Of a stretch of DNA of 64,000 bases, positions 12,116 to 24,334 are shown piece after piece. The notes under the pieces are model-generated. The model saw only the letters and a list, made by a program, of their open reading frames with translations, had not been told where the DNA came from and searched no databases. Each line of letters starts with the position of its first letter. Within the stretch, counting starts at the first letter, position 1. The position numbers were made by a program, and so were the translations under genes. This stretch comes from Dryomyza anilis (taxonomy: Eukaryota > Arthropoda > Insecta > Diptera > Dryomyzidae), in assembly GCA_951804985.1 (NCBI GenBank), contig OX638133.1:66933867-66997866 (forward strand), read 5' to 3'.

Positions 12116-13800
12116 ATATATCGTCGGTGATACTGCAAAACCACTTAACGGCATGTGAAAATTTCGCCTAATTTTATGTTATAATCGGGTTTTTAATGAT
12201 ATGTTGATCGGATAAATTAGATATATGCCATTATAAGTTAAGACTAGACAACGGATTTATATACAAATGCATATTTTAACGAAGCCTCAAATATAAGTCG
12301 GACAAAAACAGGATTAACTATCGTTAAAAACTGATTCGAATATTTTGCATATTTTTTGCATTTTGCATATAATTTGCATATTTTTTGCATATAGTTTGCA
12401 TATTTATTGCGTATTTGTTGCATAAATCATCCAAATGTCTCGTATTTACGCGCGCTTAATGAATTTATGCAGATTACTAGAGAAATTTAAAGTAAAAAAA
12501 GCAATATTCCGACATTTCTTGACTGTTTGTTGTTCTGATGTGTTTTGTCGCATCTTTAAAATAGTATAGACCAAGTACTTCGATTTTTAGTAAACGATAT
12601 AAGGAACCAAATTGAACATGTTTAAGCGATTTATTCTCAAAGTTACTTCGATCCTCATAATTCGGATTTCACTGCAAATTCTTCATATCGATTTTCGTAT
12701 TCAATAAAACATTTTTTCTAAATGTCATTTGCAATCAAATTCTATGAAAATTGTTTGATACAAAGCAATTGCCAATCCAATTTAATTATATTGATTCTAT
12801 TATTTAAAGAATTTCGATATGAAACTTATACACATTTAAAACTGGAAATATTGTAGTCGTGGTAGCTCAGTGCGTTGGACTGCGAACCGAAAGGTCCCCG
12901 GTACAAGCCTGGACTGGGGCTAACAACATCTTTTCATAGAAACATTTTTCTATACCGCGCTACCTCTCGGCAATAAATGGCAAACTTACGAGAGTAAAAC
13001 ATTGCCTATGAAAAACTCTCACCCGCCGTTCGGATTCGGCAATAAACTGTAGGTCCGACCACTTTGAGTACAAATATAACACGCACAGCTCAAAATGGTG
13101 AGAGAGCTCGGCCTAAGTTCTTATAGGACTGTAGTTCCAAACTATTATTTATTATTAATATCGGAGTGAGAACTGACAATATCAGTGAAAGAACTGGCAT
13201 TTTATATATATCGAATAAATTTGCGGCATCTCATAATATTTTCGATCCGATATCAAAACAAATGTCATAATTGCTTTCTTGAATCCATCATTCCATGCCT
13301 ATAATGTCTTGTGATGTTGACCGATAGTTTTTTGCACATATATTCATATGAAGTATAGAACCCAATCGTTTACAGTCGAAAATTTAGAAAATAGATTGAT
13401 TATGACTGTAAAAACAAATAATTTTTATTTTATTAGGATGTTCTTTTTCATTCATATTATGTGATGAAGGTTGAAGAAAAAAGTGTTTTATTTTTAAATT
13501 ATGAGGAAAAAATTTATTTTTCCATATTTTTACTCTTATTTTAATATAAACAAACTGCATATTTTGTTCATGTTTTGCATATAATTAACATATAATTTAC
13601 ATATAATTTGCATATATTTTGAATATTTTCGGAATATAATTTTGCATATAAATCCGCTCTCTAGTTATGATATACTTAATTTTGTATTAAGTAAGTGCTG
13701 AACTAAGACTGAATATAGTTTTGTTTCTTCTGTAAAAATCATTTTGAAATAGGTATTCGAAAAAGTAGATAGGCGGTTTTGCAGTATCACCGACGATATA
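12116..13800. mobile_element. DNA transposon derivative with CGTCGGTGATACTGCAAAACC ends
   Basis: ATCGTCGGTGATACTGCAAA at 12119-12138 is matched by the reverse complement at about 13777-13797 (inverted repeat of at least 24 bp). TA flanks both ends, consistent with a TA target. Both subterminal regions contain clusters of TTTGCATAT words (12345-12425 and 13553-13660). A tRNA-derived SINE is inserted in the middle. There is no transposase. A single related end (TTTTGCAGTATCGTGATGA) occurs at 16793. Confidence 0.82.
12856..13155 (+). mobile_element. tRNA-derived SINE
   Basis: The head reads like a tRNA. It has a box A-like GTGGTAGCTCAGTGCG, an anticodon-arm-like TGGACTGCGAACC and a box B-like GGTCCCCGGTACAAGCC. 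A roughly 220-bp body follows (TTTCTATACCGCGCTACCTC, CCGCCGTTCGGATTCGGC). The tail is (TTA)n. The same body occurs at 28328 and 44148. Confidence 0.85.
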
Positions 13801-13924
13801 ATGAATGTATTCATCAATATGTCATTTAATGAACGGTGGTATTAATATGATGAATCTGGTAGTTGGTGAAAAAATTCATAACATTTGTGAATAAATTCAT
13901 CATATTGATTATTTTTTTCTGTGT

Positions 13925-15559
13925 TCTCAGTTTCATTGATTTAGCTCTGTAGGTTTTCCTGTAATCGTGATTTCAACAGAGGGATGGACACAACTTTCTT
14001 TCTGTCTTTTTCAATCGGATCATTTTTACTTTTAGTGTAATTGTATAATTGCATTTATAATTTATCTGAGTTTAATTAACCGTAAAATAACCGCAGATGT
14101 ACAATTTTATATAAAATTTAAAAATATAAAAATAAAACAAGTTGCAATAAAAAGTGTAATTTATATATGCAAATATTACTACATATTTAACTAATTTTCG
14201 CATGTGCGTTCTTTGAAACGAAAGGAAATAAAATGTAAATATAATATTACTTTTATCGTTTATATCTGAATAAAAAGAGCACGTTTCACATTTAGTTTTA
14301 TTGTCACCTATTATACCCATGAAGATTATTATTATGATTATTATTCTTAAAGCAAGGATAATATAATCAACACAATTGAAATATTAAAACTATTTTGCTT
14401 AATAAAATAATCCACCGGTAAAAATTAAGAAATGACGTTCGAAATTTTCTCCGGACACATGCAAAAACATACTGAAATATTAATGAATTCTCTACGCAGG
14501 AGAACGATGGCATCCTTCTTATTTTGAGTTTCTACAACATTATCAAAACTAAATTCTTTAGTAGAAACTTTACCGCAAAATAATTATTACCATCTCAAAT
14601 TTTCGACAGCTTCTACTAAACTAGTTGGCAGAGCTGTGTTGTAATCTTCAAAAAAAATAAACAAAAAAAAAAAGTTTGTGTTGCTTTGTAAAATTAATAT
14701 ATTCTGGGCTATGGTGAAAATACCTTTTATGCTAAGCAATTGCCGCATAAGGAATATAAGGGATCTTGACTCCAATTACTATGATATATAAATTCTAAAA
14801 CCCTAAAGGTTAACTATGGAGAAACTATGCTAAATTCTATTTGAACTCATTATTCTGGTTAAGACTTCCCATCATGTACAACATCATTCTTGTGTTAATC
14901 TTATCATTTCTTGCATAATAAAAATGCAGGTTCATCCCAAAAGACCAGTTCAATGATGGTGCATTAAAGTGGGTCGACGCCGGAAAGGGTCAAAGTGAAA
15001 TTCAACGAAGAAAAAAAAGGTAGATTTTTGAAAGGAGAAAAGCACAGACAATTAAATAAAGATACTTTCAGAATGCATGCGAAGAACTTTATTTAAAAAA
15101 CGCAAATACAACAACCAGCTAAGCGTTTCATGTGCTAAAAACGTCTGCAGGACCATCAGCAGAAACACTGAGAAATGCGCAATAATCTTCCTAATTATTG
15201 CTGCAATTCGTGTAGCACGCAACAAAAAAAAAGGAAATTTTGTTTTTTCATGCTCTGCAAAGTTTGAACTTCTTCTTCAGAGACTTTAAAAGTTTGCTGG
15301 GGTTTTTCCTGTCTTTTGTTAGCAAAGTATTCAATGACGCAACGTTATTTTGTATATATTCCAAGGTTTCCGTTATTATTTTGTATTTCTTGGCCCGGTT
15401 GGTTTAATTTCAGGTATTTTTAATAGTCAAATCGCGGAAAGATTGCGCATACAGAACCATCGTACATGTAAAAGACCGATACAATGAGAAATGAAGGGAA
15501 GAGATAGGTCATTTCAGACGCAAGAAATGGGAGGCCGAAATTCTTCGCGAAAAAAGGAT
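13925..15559. other. AT-rich DNA, unassigned
   Basis: No recognised repeat end or coding signal. Bases 14930-15240 are somewhat more complex and may be decayed transposon DNA. Confidence 0.3.
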
Positions 15560-16120
15560 GTCTAGCTAAAGGTTGATGGCAGTATCATTACTTCCTATCG
15601 GAGACTTGTAGATCCCTTCCTAAGAAGTACCAGTACCAATAATTCCATAACGACTGACCACATCGTAGTTATTTTGGGGTTCGCTCCTGTAGAGCAAGGC
15701 ACTGAAAGATAAAATGTTAAATCGTCGTTATTCTTTCCTCTCACCGCAGTTTCTACAAGTGTCGCGTAAAAGATTTTGCAATTTGCTTAGCATTTCTTCT
15801 ATAGCGAAAAAATGTTACACGCGAAAAAAAACATACGGTTCACTTTTTGGTTCAGCTTGGCCATACCATTCGATGTGCATTATGCATCTTTCTAGTCGGT
15901 GGTAGTGTCTGTTTACCTCATTTACATCCAGGTTGTAGCCAGTGCGATTCATCCGCTATATCATTCCGTATATATAAGTCCTGGAACCGAGCAGAATTAG
16001 AATAAATAGGACACCGCTATGATTAACAGTGTCTTCCAGCTGATACCGACGTAGATTTTATTGTATGAGACGCCTGGCTCACTATGCAAAAGGTGTTCTT
16101 CGATATTTCTGAAAAACGCT
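15560..16120 (-). pseudogene. decayed 3' end of an RNase H-type LINE
   Basis: Reading the minus strand, frames broken by stops include DTCRNCGERKNNDDLTFYLS (about 15700-15765). This resembles the C-terminal Cys-rich segment (CRxCGE...HxLCxCP) that ends ORF2 of I/R1/LOA/Jockey-like LINEs. The following 'CP' position reads PCS and there are several stops. Surrounding codon usage is less AT-rich than the flanks. The family is uncertain. Confidence 0.45.
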
Positions 16121-17079
16121 ACAACGGAAGTCTATAGGTCTCCTGCGCTTATATGTCCTTCAGTACCATTATAGAGCCATTCGCGAAAACGATGTTCTCT
16201 AGTATTCTTGGTAGCTCTGTGCAATAGCTCGTCAACTTAGCTATTTTAAAATCATATTTTGATATTCATATTTGCCTAATATGAACAAAGACATGCATTT
16301 TTCTAATATTTTATGCTCCTCTAACATGATGGTCTACATTGTCTTCTTAAACAAGTTGGATTTCCGTAATCTCAGGGCTTTTCCTGTTGCATAGACTTTT
16401 ATGAATAAAACAATAGGTATGAGATGGAGAAATGTTTTTAACTCAGCATCGGCTTACTTCTCCCTGTACCAGTTGTTACCTTTGCAACTACTTTATTTTG
16501 CATACCCTCCCAACTTCTCATGCAAGTATGGAGCACCATACCAAAGCGCCATAAATTAAAATGGGTTTAATGATTTCACATGTCATCCAGTATATCGTCG
16601 TATCGTATATACTACAAAATCGGCTATCTACATTTTCGGATACGGGTTGAAAAATTAATTTTTTGAGTCTCAATTTTGAACTTACTTCATCCAAAATTAA
16701 GTATTGCACAACTTATAATGGCATTTATATAATTTCTTCGATCAACATATCATTTAAAATTAAAGGACAAAATTAGACGTAATTTCCACAGTTTTGCAGT
16801 ATCGTGATGATAACTGGCTTTTGGGCGAGAGCCTAAGCTCGTTTAGTTTTGGTGTATCTTTGATTTCCTCATGAAGAGAATTAGCTCGGTCTTAGTGGAA
16901 TGGATCCCATTCTGTACATACATCGATTCGATTAGTTCGCTGATCTTTGGATAATTTTCTGCTCGAAGTTATTGAGAATTTTGTAGATCGATTTTGTAGA
17001 GAAGCCAGAAAATTAGCTACTTCATTGGTAAAGTTAATTCATTTTTATATTTTTTTGAATTCAATTTTTTATCAAAGTA
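16121..17079. other. unassigned, possibly decayed transposon DNA
   Basis: Moderately complex, with no intact frame. It may be upstream parts of the LINE remnants on either side. Confidence 0.3.
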
Positions 17080-17767
17080 TATAACCGGTTGCTTGAGTCT
17101 GGCGCTGATCGAGGACAAGACGAAGACGAGGCCCTGCGACAGGAAGCTAACTTTGACACCCACAAGTTTAATATTGTGAAAAACTTCATTTTGATTCCAG
17201 CATCAACACCAATAATCACGTCTGCCTGAAAACAAACGGGAAGTCTTGCCAACAGGAACTATTCCCATGTAGGAAATGTAAGACTGGACGACGAGCTCAA
17301 GACTCAGCAGCCACCCCATCACCGGCAAACCAAGGCCTCGAGAATAAGTTTTCGACCAAGACACAGCAGAATTGACATAAATTGTTGTGAAGTCTCGATC
17401 CTTCGTATCAGTCCAATACTTAACCACTTCTGGGTATTATGCTTAGGTCAGAGTTATGTGTTCTTGACGCAAGAGTAGATCAAGCTTGAGCCAGTCGTTT
17501 TTTATTACAATGGGTTCAGTTGTAAATTAAAAAGAGAAGCCATCTCTCGTCGGACAAATATAACGTCATAAAAGTCCTGTCGATGCTTGAAAAGACACTC
17601 GAAGGTAGCAAACGTAGGAAAGAATTTTCACATCTGAGTGAGAGGACAAAATATCGACTTTGGTATTTGCAACTGGCATCAGCGCGAGCACAGCAAAAGC
17701 GACTGGGGACAATTTATAGCTCCGCCCAAGACCGATACACGGTCGCAAAGGTCATCTAATTAAGTAA
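17080..17767 (+). pseudogene. decayed 3' part of an RTE-like LINE
   Basis: GACACCCACAAGTTTAATAT at 17155 encodes FNIVKNF, the segment before the conserved YLGSSIN of RTE-like reverse transcriptases. The same segment is present on the minus strand near 61740. The 17670-17765 end (TGCAACTGGCATCAGCGCGA, then a stop and AATTAAGTAAGTAA) resembles the C-terminus and short tandem tail of insect RTE elements. Many stops and frameshifts. Confidence 0.5.
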
Positions 17768-18471
17768 GTAATGCTGAACAGAACACAATTATAAACATTC
17801 AAGATACTTTACAGTTCCAGTAAGCATTTGGCTGATATCAAATATTTCCCAGCCCATGTTTTCTTATTAATGGTATTTATAAATGTACTAAATTTTCAAC
17901 TCAAATTTTTAAAAGCCAAAATAGCGTAAAGACTTGCAAATATTACGAGTCCTGAATTTGCATTCAATTAAATATTCAGTATGGTTTCAAACACTAGTTA
18001 AATATAATCATAGAAAGAGCCTGCGTATAAAATGCCGGAAATGTAAAATAAAACAAGAGCAAACAGACAAAAAACAAGGTGATGCAAAGAATAAAAGAGT
18101 GCTGGAAATAAAAACACACACAAAACTTTAGTTTTACTATAAAATATATATTTTATACTTCCTGTTCTGTTAAATGAAAAATATATTGCTTTTGACGGAT
18201 AAAAAACCAAAACAAAAAGTGATTTTATTTTTTTGTAATGCTGTGTATTTGTTTGGCATTTACGCAATTGTATGAACTACAATAAGTTTTGTTGCAATAT
18301 TTAAATTTGAAAAGTTCATAAATTTAAAAATAATTTGTGTACAAGAATATTAAAATGCAATTGTTTTGAAATAAAGGCCAAGACTATTCATCCACGGGTC
18401 CTTTTATGTTCATTAAATGTAATTAATGCTGATATATGCAAAGTATAATATTTTTTTTATTTTTTATACAG
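17768..18471. other. AT-rich DNA directly upstream of the first exon
   Basis: No repeat is recognised. The last 25 bases are the T-rich tract and ATACAG acceptor of the exon at 18472. Because an acceptor is present here, the promoter must lie further upstream. Confidence 0.45.
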
Positions 18472-18550
18472 ATAAGGTACTGTTCTGATATGGAGATGGT
18501 GGAGAAAAATAGCAATATTTCACAAGAAGAACGTTCTGGAAAAAGTACCG
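18472..18550 (+). CDS. probable upstream exon of the STAR/KHDRBS-like gene
   Basis: A 79-nt segment is preceded by a T-rich tract ending in ATACAG and followed by the strong donor GTGAGT at 18551. It is open from its first base if entered in phase 0. It contains an ATG at 18490 whose frame runs MEMVEKNSNISQEERSGKST plus one extra base. That base joined to AA at 58505 gives a Glu codon and continues in frame into the KH-family exon, so the splice phases agree. The encoded stretch is charged and low in hydrophobics, like the linker that precedes the KH domain in Sam68-type proteins. The QUA1 dimerisation segment is not in this exon. Either ATG 18490 is the start and QUA1 is lost, or the ATG is internal and QUA1 exons lie upstream. 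The exon is inferred from splice signals and phase only. Confidence 0.6.
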
Positions 18551-19508
18551 GTGAGTTTCTTTGTTATATAATGGACGTGAATTAAATACAAATTGTAAAC
18601 ATAATATGAAAAAGTGTTAACTACTATAATGTGTTTGTAAAATTACGAAGTGAAGAGAAATAGTGCTTTATTTATGGTAAAAAAAGTTATTTTTACAACA
18701 TATAACAAATACACTACTTTTATGTTACTTTTAAAATAAAACTTAATCTTTTGAAATTGTATGTCATAAAAAATTACAATTATACTACAATATTTTAGTT
18801 TTTAAAACAATTGTTTTTATATGACTTGATTTTACTACACAATACATATATTAGAAATTATTTATTGGTGCAGAATGTATTTGTCAGATCTGATGATGAT
18901 AGTGATTGCATATTTAGTTGAGCTTCTATCTCTATCGAAGGTTATCGTATGTAATATCCTTATGACATTTAAATAAACACAGGATGTAGTAATATGGTTT
19001 TTTGCATACAAATTCGAAAAATTCAAAATGCTCAAATCTTTGAAATATCGGTGGATTTGAAATCTTTAATAAGTGAATCTAAAAATCTGAAAAGAAAATC
19101 CTACTCCATTGACGGTAACGTATAAAAAAATATTCAAAAAGTTACGTTACTACACAACTTGTAAATATACCAATTTATCATGTACTTTGAGTAACCAAAT
19201 TAACACAATTTAAAGACGGATTCAAAATTTAATTTTCTGTTTTTTTAGGTAACTTTAATAATTATTTCTAAAGCTTAAAAATAACCCTTGAAACTAAAAT
19301 AACGGAAAAATTTTGATTTTTGTATATCATTTTTAACTGACAAATTTTTTAAAATAGTTGAATCCTCTATTCCTAAATCTGAAATTCCTCGACATTTTCT
19401 AAAATACAAACAATCGATTTCCTAGTGGTTCTAGAATATTTTTTACAGCTAATTGAAATCTGTCCCGCCCGGAACTTTGAGTACCAAAAGTGTAAAACTA
19501 CAGTATAA

Positions 19509-20342
19509 AACGTGTTGGGAAAGTTAGGTCACATGGGTAAGTTCGGTCACATATGGCGGATTTTTATAGTCGGTCGGGCCCGACTATGGAATACCCTACA
19601 CCTTTGGTGGGGATATTAATGTAGGATATTTAATTGCATACCTTAATTTTAAAGTTTTTAATTATGCTGAACCTCCCCACCCTCATAATATTATTCACAT
19701 ATCAGAAATTTACGTCTTATATCCCCATAAATTGAAAAATTAATATAAAAGTATAAAAAAACTAAAAAAAAAAAATAGAAAAATATAATTGGGCGGACCA
19801 CGCCTATATTTAAAATTTTGTAAGGCTAATATTTCATAGATTTGATTTTAATAATTAACTGATCAAATTTCCACTATGAAAATCCGGGAAATAATGAAAA
19901 AAAAAATGTGGGCGGATCACGCCCATTTTTGGACCACAAATTTTTAGGTGAATTATAACAATATGTTTTAAATATTATAACTATATCTTGAATAATTTTC
20001 GACTTATTAGTTCCTAAAAGTTATATAAAAGTGACTTGTATGGGAGGTGGGCGTGTCCGTTAACCGATTTGGCTCATTTTCAAACTCAGTTCCTACTTTT
20101 GGCTATAATATATTGAGACGAAACTTCATCGCATTCTGATCAGTATTTCTCAAGTTATTCTGTATTCGGACAGCAAGACAGCAAGACGGACAGACAGACA
20201 GACGGACATGGCTAAACGGACTCGGGTTGTGATGCTGATCAAGAATATATATACTTTTCCATACCGGACACGCCTCCTAAGGGGCATTACAATATATGCA
20301 CAAAGTTAATATACCCTGTACCTCATAGGTGTAGGGTATAAA
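19509..20342 (-). mobile_element. full-length mini-me/DINE-like element, subfamily A
   Basis: This is the reverse complement of the 6001 copy. It runs from GTTGGGAAAGTTAGGTCACA and the TATAGTCGGTCGGGCCCGAC stem through GGGCGGACCACGCC to CCTCATAGGTGTAGGGTATA. Confidence 0.88.
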
Positions 20343-20670
20343 TATCAAAAATTTGTTTTTTCAAAAATAGTAAAAAAAAAAATTAAAAAACATCTGGAAA
20401 TACGAATAGTACATCACTTTTCATTTCGTAATAATGATAATTAATATTGTCATATACAAAATTATTTTTAGCAAAAAATCGTAGTGCAAATTTTCGCAAT
20501 TATTCTGCGATTTATTATGAAATTACTGTAAACTTTAGGAACGAAGTGCAGATATACAAAAATAAAGTAAATTGTCTCAGCTATGTTCCGAGATAATTCA
20601 AAAAAATATATTATAAGCAAAAAGTATTTTTAGAATAAAAATCGTACTGACAATTTCAATACGTAATTTT

Positions 20671-22416
20671 ATGTCCCGTCCGGAATTATTCTGTGATTTA
20701 TTATAAAAAAACTATACATTTTAGGAACAAAGTGTAAATGAAAAAAAAATGCACATGATTTCAGCTATTTTTAAAATAACACTACAAAACAGCCATTCTG
20801 CGCAGCAGTCAAGTTTATTTTTGTATTATGTAAAATTAAGCCCTTATTCCGAAAATGTGGTTTAATAATGTTTCTTTGGATAGGTTTACAAAATATGGGC
20901 CAATAACTTTTAGACCGAGCTTTCATAAAGGTGGTCGCATATATTTGCAAATATCTTGCGTTCTAAATAACACATATGATCAAATATTATATCGAATAAA
21001 AGTTAATTGAATATCGAATAAACATTTCTTAGAACATTTTTAAATTGGTTCATTAGTTTAAGAGAACTCGAAAGAAGAACATGAAAAAACATTTTTTTTC
21101 AACAAAAATTTAAGAAAAAATTAATTTAAAAAAATGCAAAAAATCGAGAAATTAAGATGCTACACAAATTTTAATGTTTCAAAATTAGCTCACACTCTGT
21201 CGAAGAAATTGAGCTATAAATGACAAAAATATATGGGTAACATTTGAGGATAAAAAAAGTTATGTGAAAGCAATATAATTGAGTGCTATACAAATTGGCA
21301 TAAACAAAAAAAATATAAAATGTGAACGGATCACGATTATTTTTTGAGTACATATTTATAGATGAATGCTTGTAATTAATTTTAAATTTTATAACTTTAT
21401 CTTTAATACTTAACGAGATATGTGATCCTAAAAAGTAAACCCATATTTCGTAGTGGATGTAGTAGATTACGTTGACTAAATCGACTCATTTTCGAACTTC
21501 GAATTACTATTCTACTAAAATACATTGAAAATAAATTTCACATCATTCGGAATAGCAGTTTAAAAGTTATCGTGTATAGGCGGACAGACAGACGGTCATA
21601 TCTAAATCGATTCGGAAAGTGATGTTGATCAAGAAAATATATACTTTTTCATACCAGTTACGCCTACTAAGAGGCGCTAAAATATCCTCACATATATTTT
21701 ATAACTTGTAACCCATGGGTATAGGGTATAAACATATTATGCAATTTTTTTTAGTTAATACCCAATTGTAATGCTTTCACATGATTTTTTTTTGTTCTCA
21801 AAACGAATCCATAGATTTCTTTTATTTTTACATCATTTTCTTTAAAAATGTACTGGCTAATTTTGCAATATTAAAAACTGTGCATCATCTTGCGTTTTCA
21901 ATTTTTCGCCATTTTTTAAATAAATTTTTTTTTTAATAAAATTTTGGTCGACAAAATTTACATTTTTCGAGTTCTTCTATAGAGTTTTCTTAAACCAGTA
22001 AACCAAGTCCAAACTGTTGTAAGAAATGTTTATTGAATATTTAATTATCTTTCATTCGATATATCAATTTAGTTTATGGGTTTTATTATACGCGAGATAT
22101 TTACAAATATATGTGACCACCTTTTTGCAAGCTCAGTACAAAAGTTATTGCCCGAAATCCCGTAATTCTATCCGTAGAAATTTTTTTAATTATTTCTATT
22201 TTAATATAATAGAAAAATAATGGAATTTACTGCGCAAACTTTTTTTCTCATTTTGTTGTGTAGTGTAATTAAAAAAAATAATTTGTACGAAAAATTTGCT
22301 GACTTTTTTTGCATTTCCATATGAACCTTGACATGCACTTCCGTTTTTGTACGTCCGGAATGACAACTATACTTTTTTCATAATAAATCACTGAAAAATT
22401 CCGGACGGAACAACAT
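20671..22416. mobile_element. long hairpin element with arms of about 400 bp
   Basis: The left arm (about 20671-21085) starts ATGTCCCGTCCGGAATTATT. The reverse complement of the right arm (about 21960-22416) starts ATGTTGTTCCGTCCGGAATT. They stay alignable for about 400 nt, for example AGGTGGTCGCATATATTTGC against AGGTGGTCACATATATTTGT, and AATAAACATTTCTTAGAACA against AATAAACATTTCTTACAACA. A decayed mini-me copy occupies the loop. A partial extra copy of the arm lies just upstream at 20490-20610. There is no coding capacity. Confidence 0.8.
21312..21733 (-). mobile_element. old, diverged mini-me/DINE-like fragment
   Basis: Inverted order: GGATCACG, the reverse of the (GTCY)n tract at 21580-21596, TTGATCAAGAAAATATATAC, and GGGTATAGGGTATAAAC at the end. 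It is more diverged than the other copies. It sits in the centre of the hairpin element. Confidence 0.7.
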
Positions 22417-22454
22417 TTATTACTTTTTCTTATTTTCTATTTCTTATTGGGTCC

Positions 22455-22720
22455 TAATAAGCAACCGGATTTTCGATATTTCTATAATTTTCCGTGTTAT
22501 CGATTGTTTTATACAGCAGTAAATCAAAGGATATTTTTTTAAATGTAAAAACAAAATATTGGCACAAAATTTGTATACCAATTGAATAGAAACTAATTAA
22601 ACTTTTTAAAGGATGGCATAATTAAAAAAAAAAAAATTGTTTATACATATGTGTTTATTGCTATATAAAACAATCGATAACTCGAAAAATAATCGAAATA
22701 TCGAAAATCCGATTACATAT
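22455..22720. mobile_element. foldback MITE with CCGGATTTTCGATATTTC ends
   Basis: CGGATTTTCGATATTTC and TTATCGATTGTTTTATA at 22466-22515 are inverted at 22665-22713 (ATATAAAACAATCGATAACT and GAAATATCGAAAATCCGATT). About 265 bp. Confidence 0.75.
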
Positions 22721-23778
22721 AATTTTTTTTTTTGCAAACAGTTCTACATGATTGCAAACTCGAAATATTGTTTTGAAATATTATAAATTTCGACTCCTAG
22801 TACAATTTTCAATGTACTTGCGGCACGTGTTCCCGTTGTTCAAATTCAAAAAATTTTGCATTTCTTATTTTTTGTCCATAATAATCAATCCTATGAGGTG
22901 AGAAAACTAAAAATCGAAAAAAGTGTCAAATAAGTGACACTCTAATCTACATATTTCGGGACATATAAATAAAAACAACAAAATGTGTTATTTTCGATAG
23001 AAATATAAAAAAAAATTGTATTTTCTTCTATCTACATTGTATCCGTATAACATTTTTTTATATAAATAACTGATAAATACCAGTTTTTATCATTATGTTA
23101 TCAATGTAATATGAACAAACTGAGCATGCAATTCAAATACGCACACTTTAAATATACCCTTATATACCCTTTCACGTTTAGTGACGTTATTTAACAATTT
23201 GACATAAAATTAACCATTTATTTTCAGCTTAAAACAGCACCGAAAATAATATTTGATACACACAATCAAATTTAGTATTAAAAGATATAAAATATACGAT
23301 TTCAATCCTCAACATAATTTACTGATTAACAAATTATGAAACAAATATGCCTTCGACTTTGAATCTCTGATATGAATAATGATGTCGTTAATTTTTCTTA
23401 GTTGCGAGTTGTCACAAATTATTCATCAAAGGCACACATTGTCAGACATTCAGCAGGAGACCAGCTATGTTTGCATAAATGTACAGACTTACATTCGACT
23501 CCTCCTACTACAATGACTTGTGAATCTGTTTGCTCTCACATGTAAACGATAATGTTAAAATTTTCGGTGTAGAATACTTGTTTGAACAGAGCAAACATAC
23601 AATCAGTACAGATAGGAATTTTAAAGTCCTTATGCCAGTTCAGCTATATGCCTCGTTGTCGCGCATCCTGAAAATCCCAGCTTTTCCAGCTGGGATTACA
23701 ACGACAGGAAGTGATTTTTGTCGACATCGTATTCTCCAACTACATTCTGCTGACTTTTGGCTACCTTATTCAGTTTTT
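22721..23778. other. AT-rich intronic DNA
   Basis: About 23150-23185 (TATACCCTTTCACGTTTAGT) is a scrap of the inverted subfamily B 5' end. Bases 23340-23770 are more complex and not recognised. Confidence 0.4.
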
Positions 23779-24334
23779 ACACAGAAAAAAAAATTGTTTC
23801 AATATGATGAATTTATTCAAAAATAAAAAATTTCGGACAAAAAAAATTGTCCCAAAAAAAAATTTGTTTTTTTCAAAAAAAAAACATTTTATAAATATAA
23901 CTTTTTATTAATAAAAAGTTGTAATAATAATAAATATATTATAAAACATTTTACTAATTTATGCATGTCGAGCAAGCATTATATAAGAAATAACACACAA
24001 GAACTACTTGAGAACTGAGAAGTACGGCAAAAAATGAACGAAAAAAAATATTTTGATAGAAATTTGGTTTAATGAACAGCGTTCTTCAATATGAAGAACA
24101 TATATGCTGTATTTTATATTTTGGATCATTAATATGATGAAACGTATTCTTCACATACAGTTCATCATATTAAAGAACACTTTTTGACAGTTACCTCGCG
24201 TTCTTCATATTTATGATAGCATTCATAACATTGATGGCGTTAGTTATTAATACTATGAATGGCTCTTCAATACAATGAATCATGGTTTGAAGAACGGAAT
24301 TCATCAATATGATGTAATTTGTTTTTTTCTATGT
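23779..24334 (-). mobile_element. palindrome-rich MITE (copy 2, uninterrupted)
   Basis: This is the inverted relative of 11590-13924. The ends ACACAGAAAAAAAAATT and TTTTTTTCTATGT are inverted copies. The interior is packed with TTCATCATATT and TCAATATGATGAA words that form short palindromes. It lacks the insertion seen in copy 1. Confidence 0.8.

Larger units (their letters stand above)
11590..13924 (+). mobile_element. palindrome-rich MITE (copy 1), interrupted by a second transposon
   Basis: It shares long stretches with the inverted copy at 23779-24334. The shared parts are the TTCATCATATTGAAGAA-like palindromes, the segment around TTGCTCGACATGCATAAATT and the right end CATATTGATTATTTTTTTCT. 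The left end is eroded. Bases 12116-13800 are a separate TIR element absent from copy 2, so copy 2 marks the empty site. Confidence 0.75.

Noticed and set aside
12856..12930. A true tRNA gene
   Set aside because: Box A and B are present but the arms do not pair as a full cloverleaf, and the same head is followed by a shared 220-bp body at several sites, so it is a SINE.
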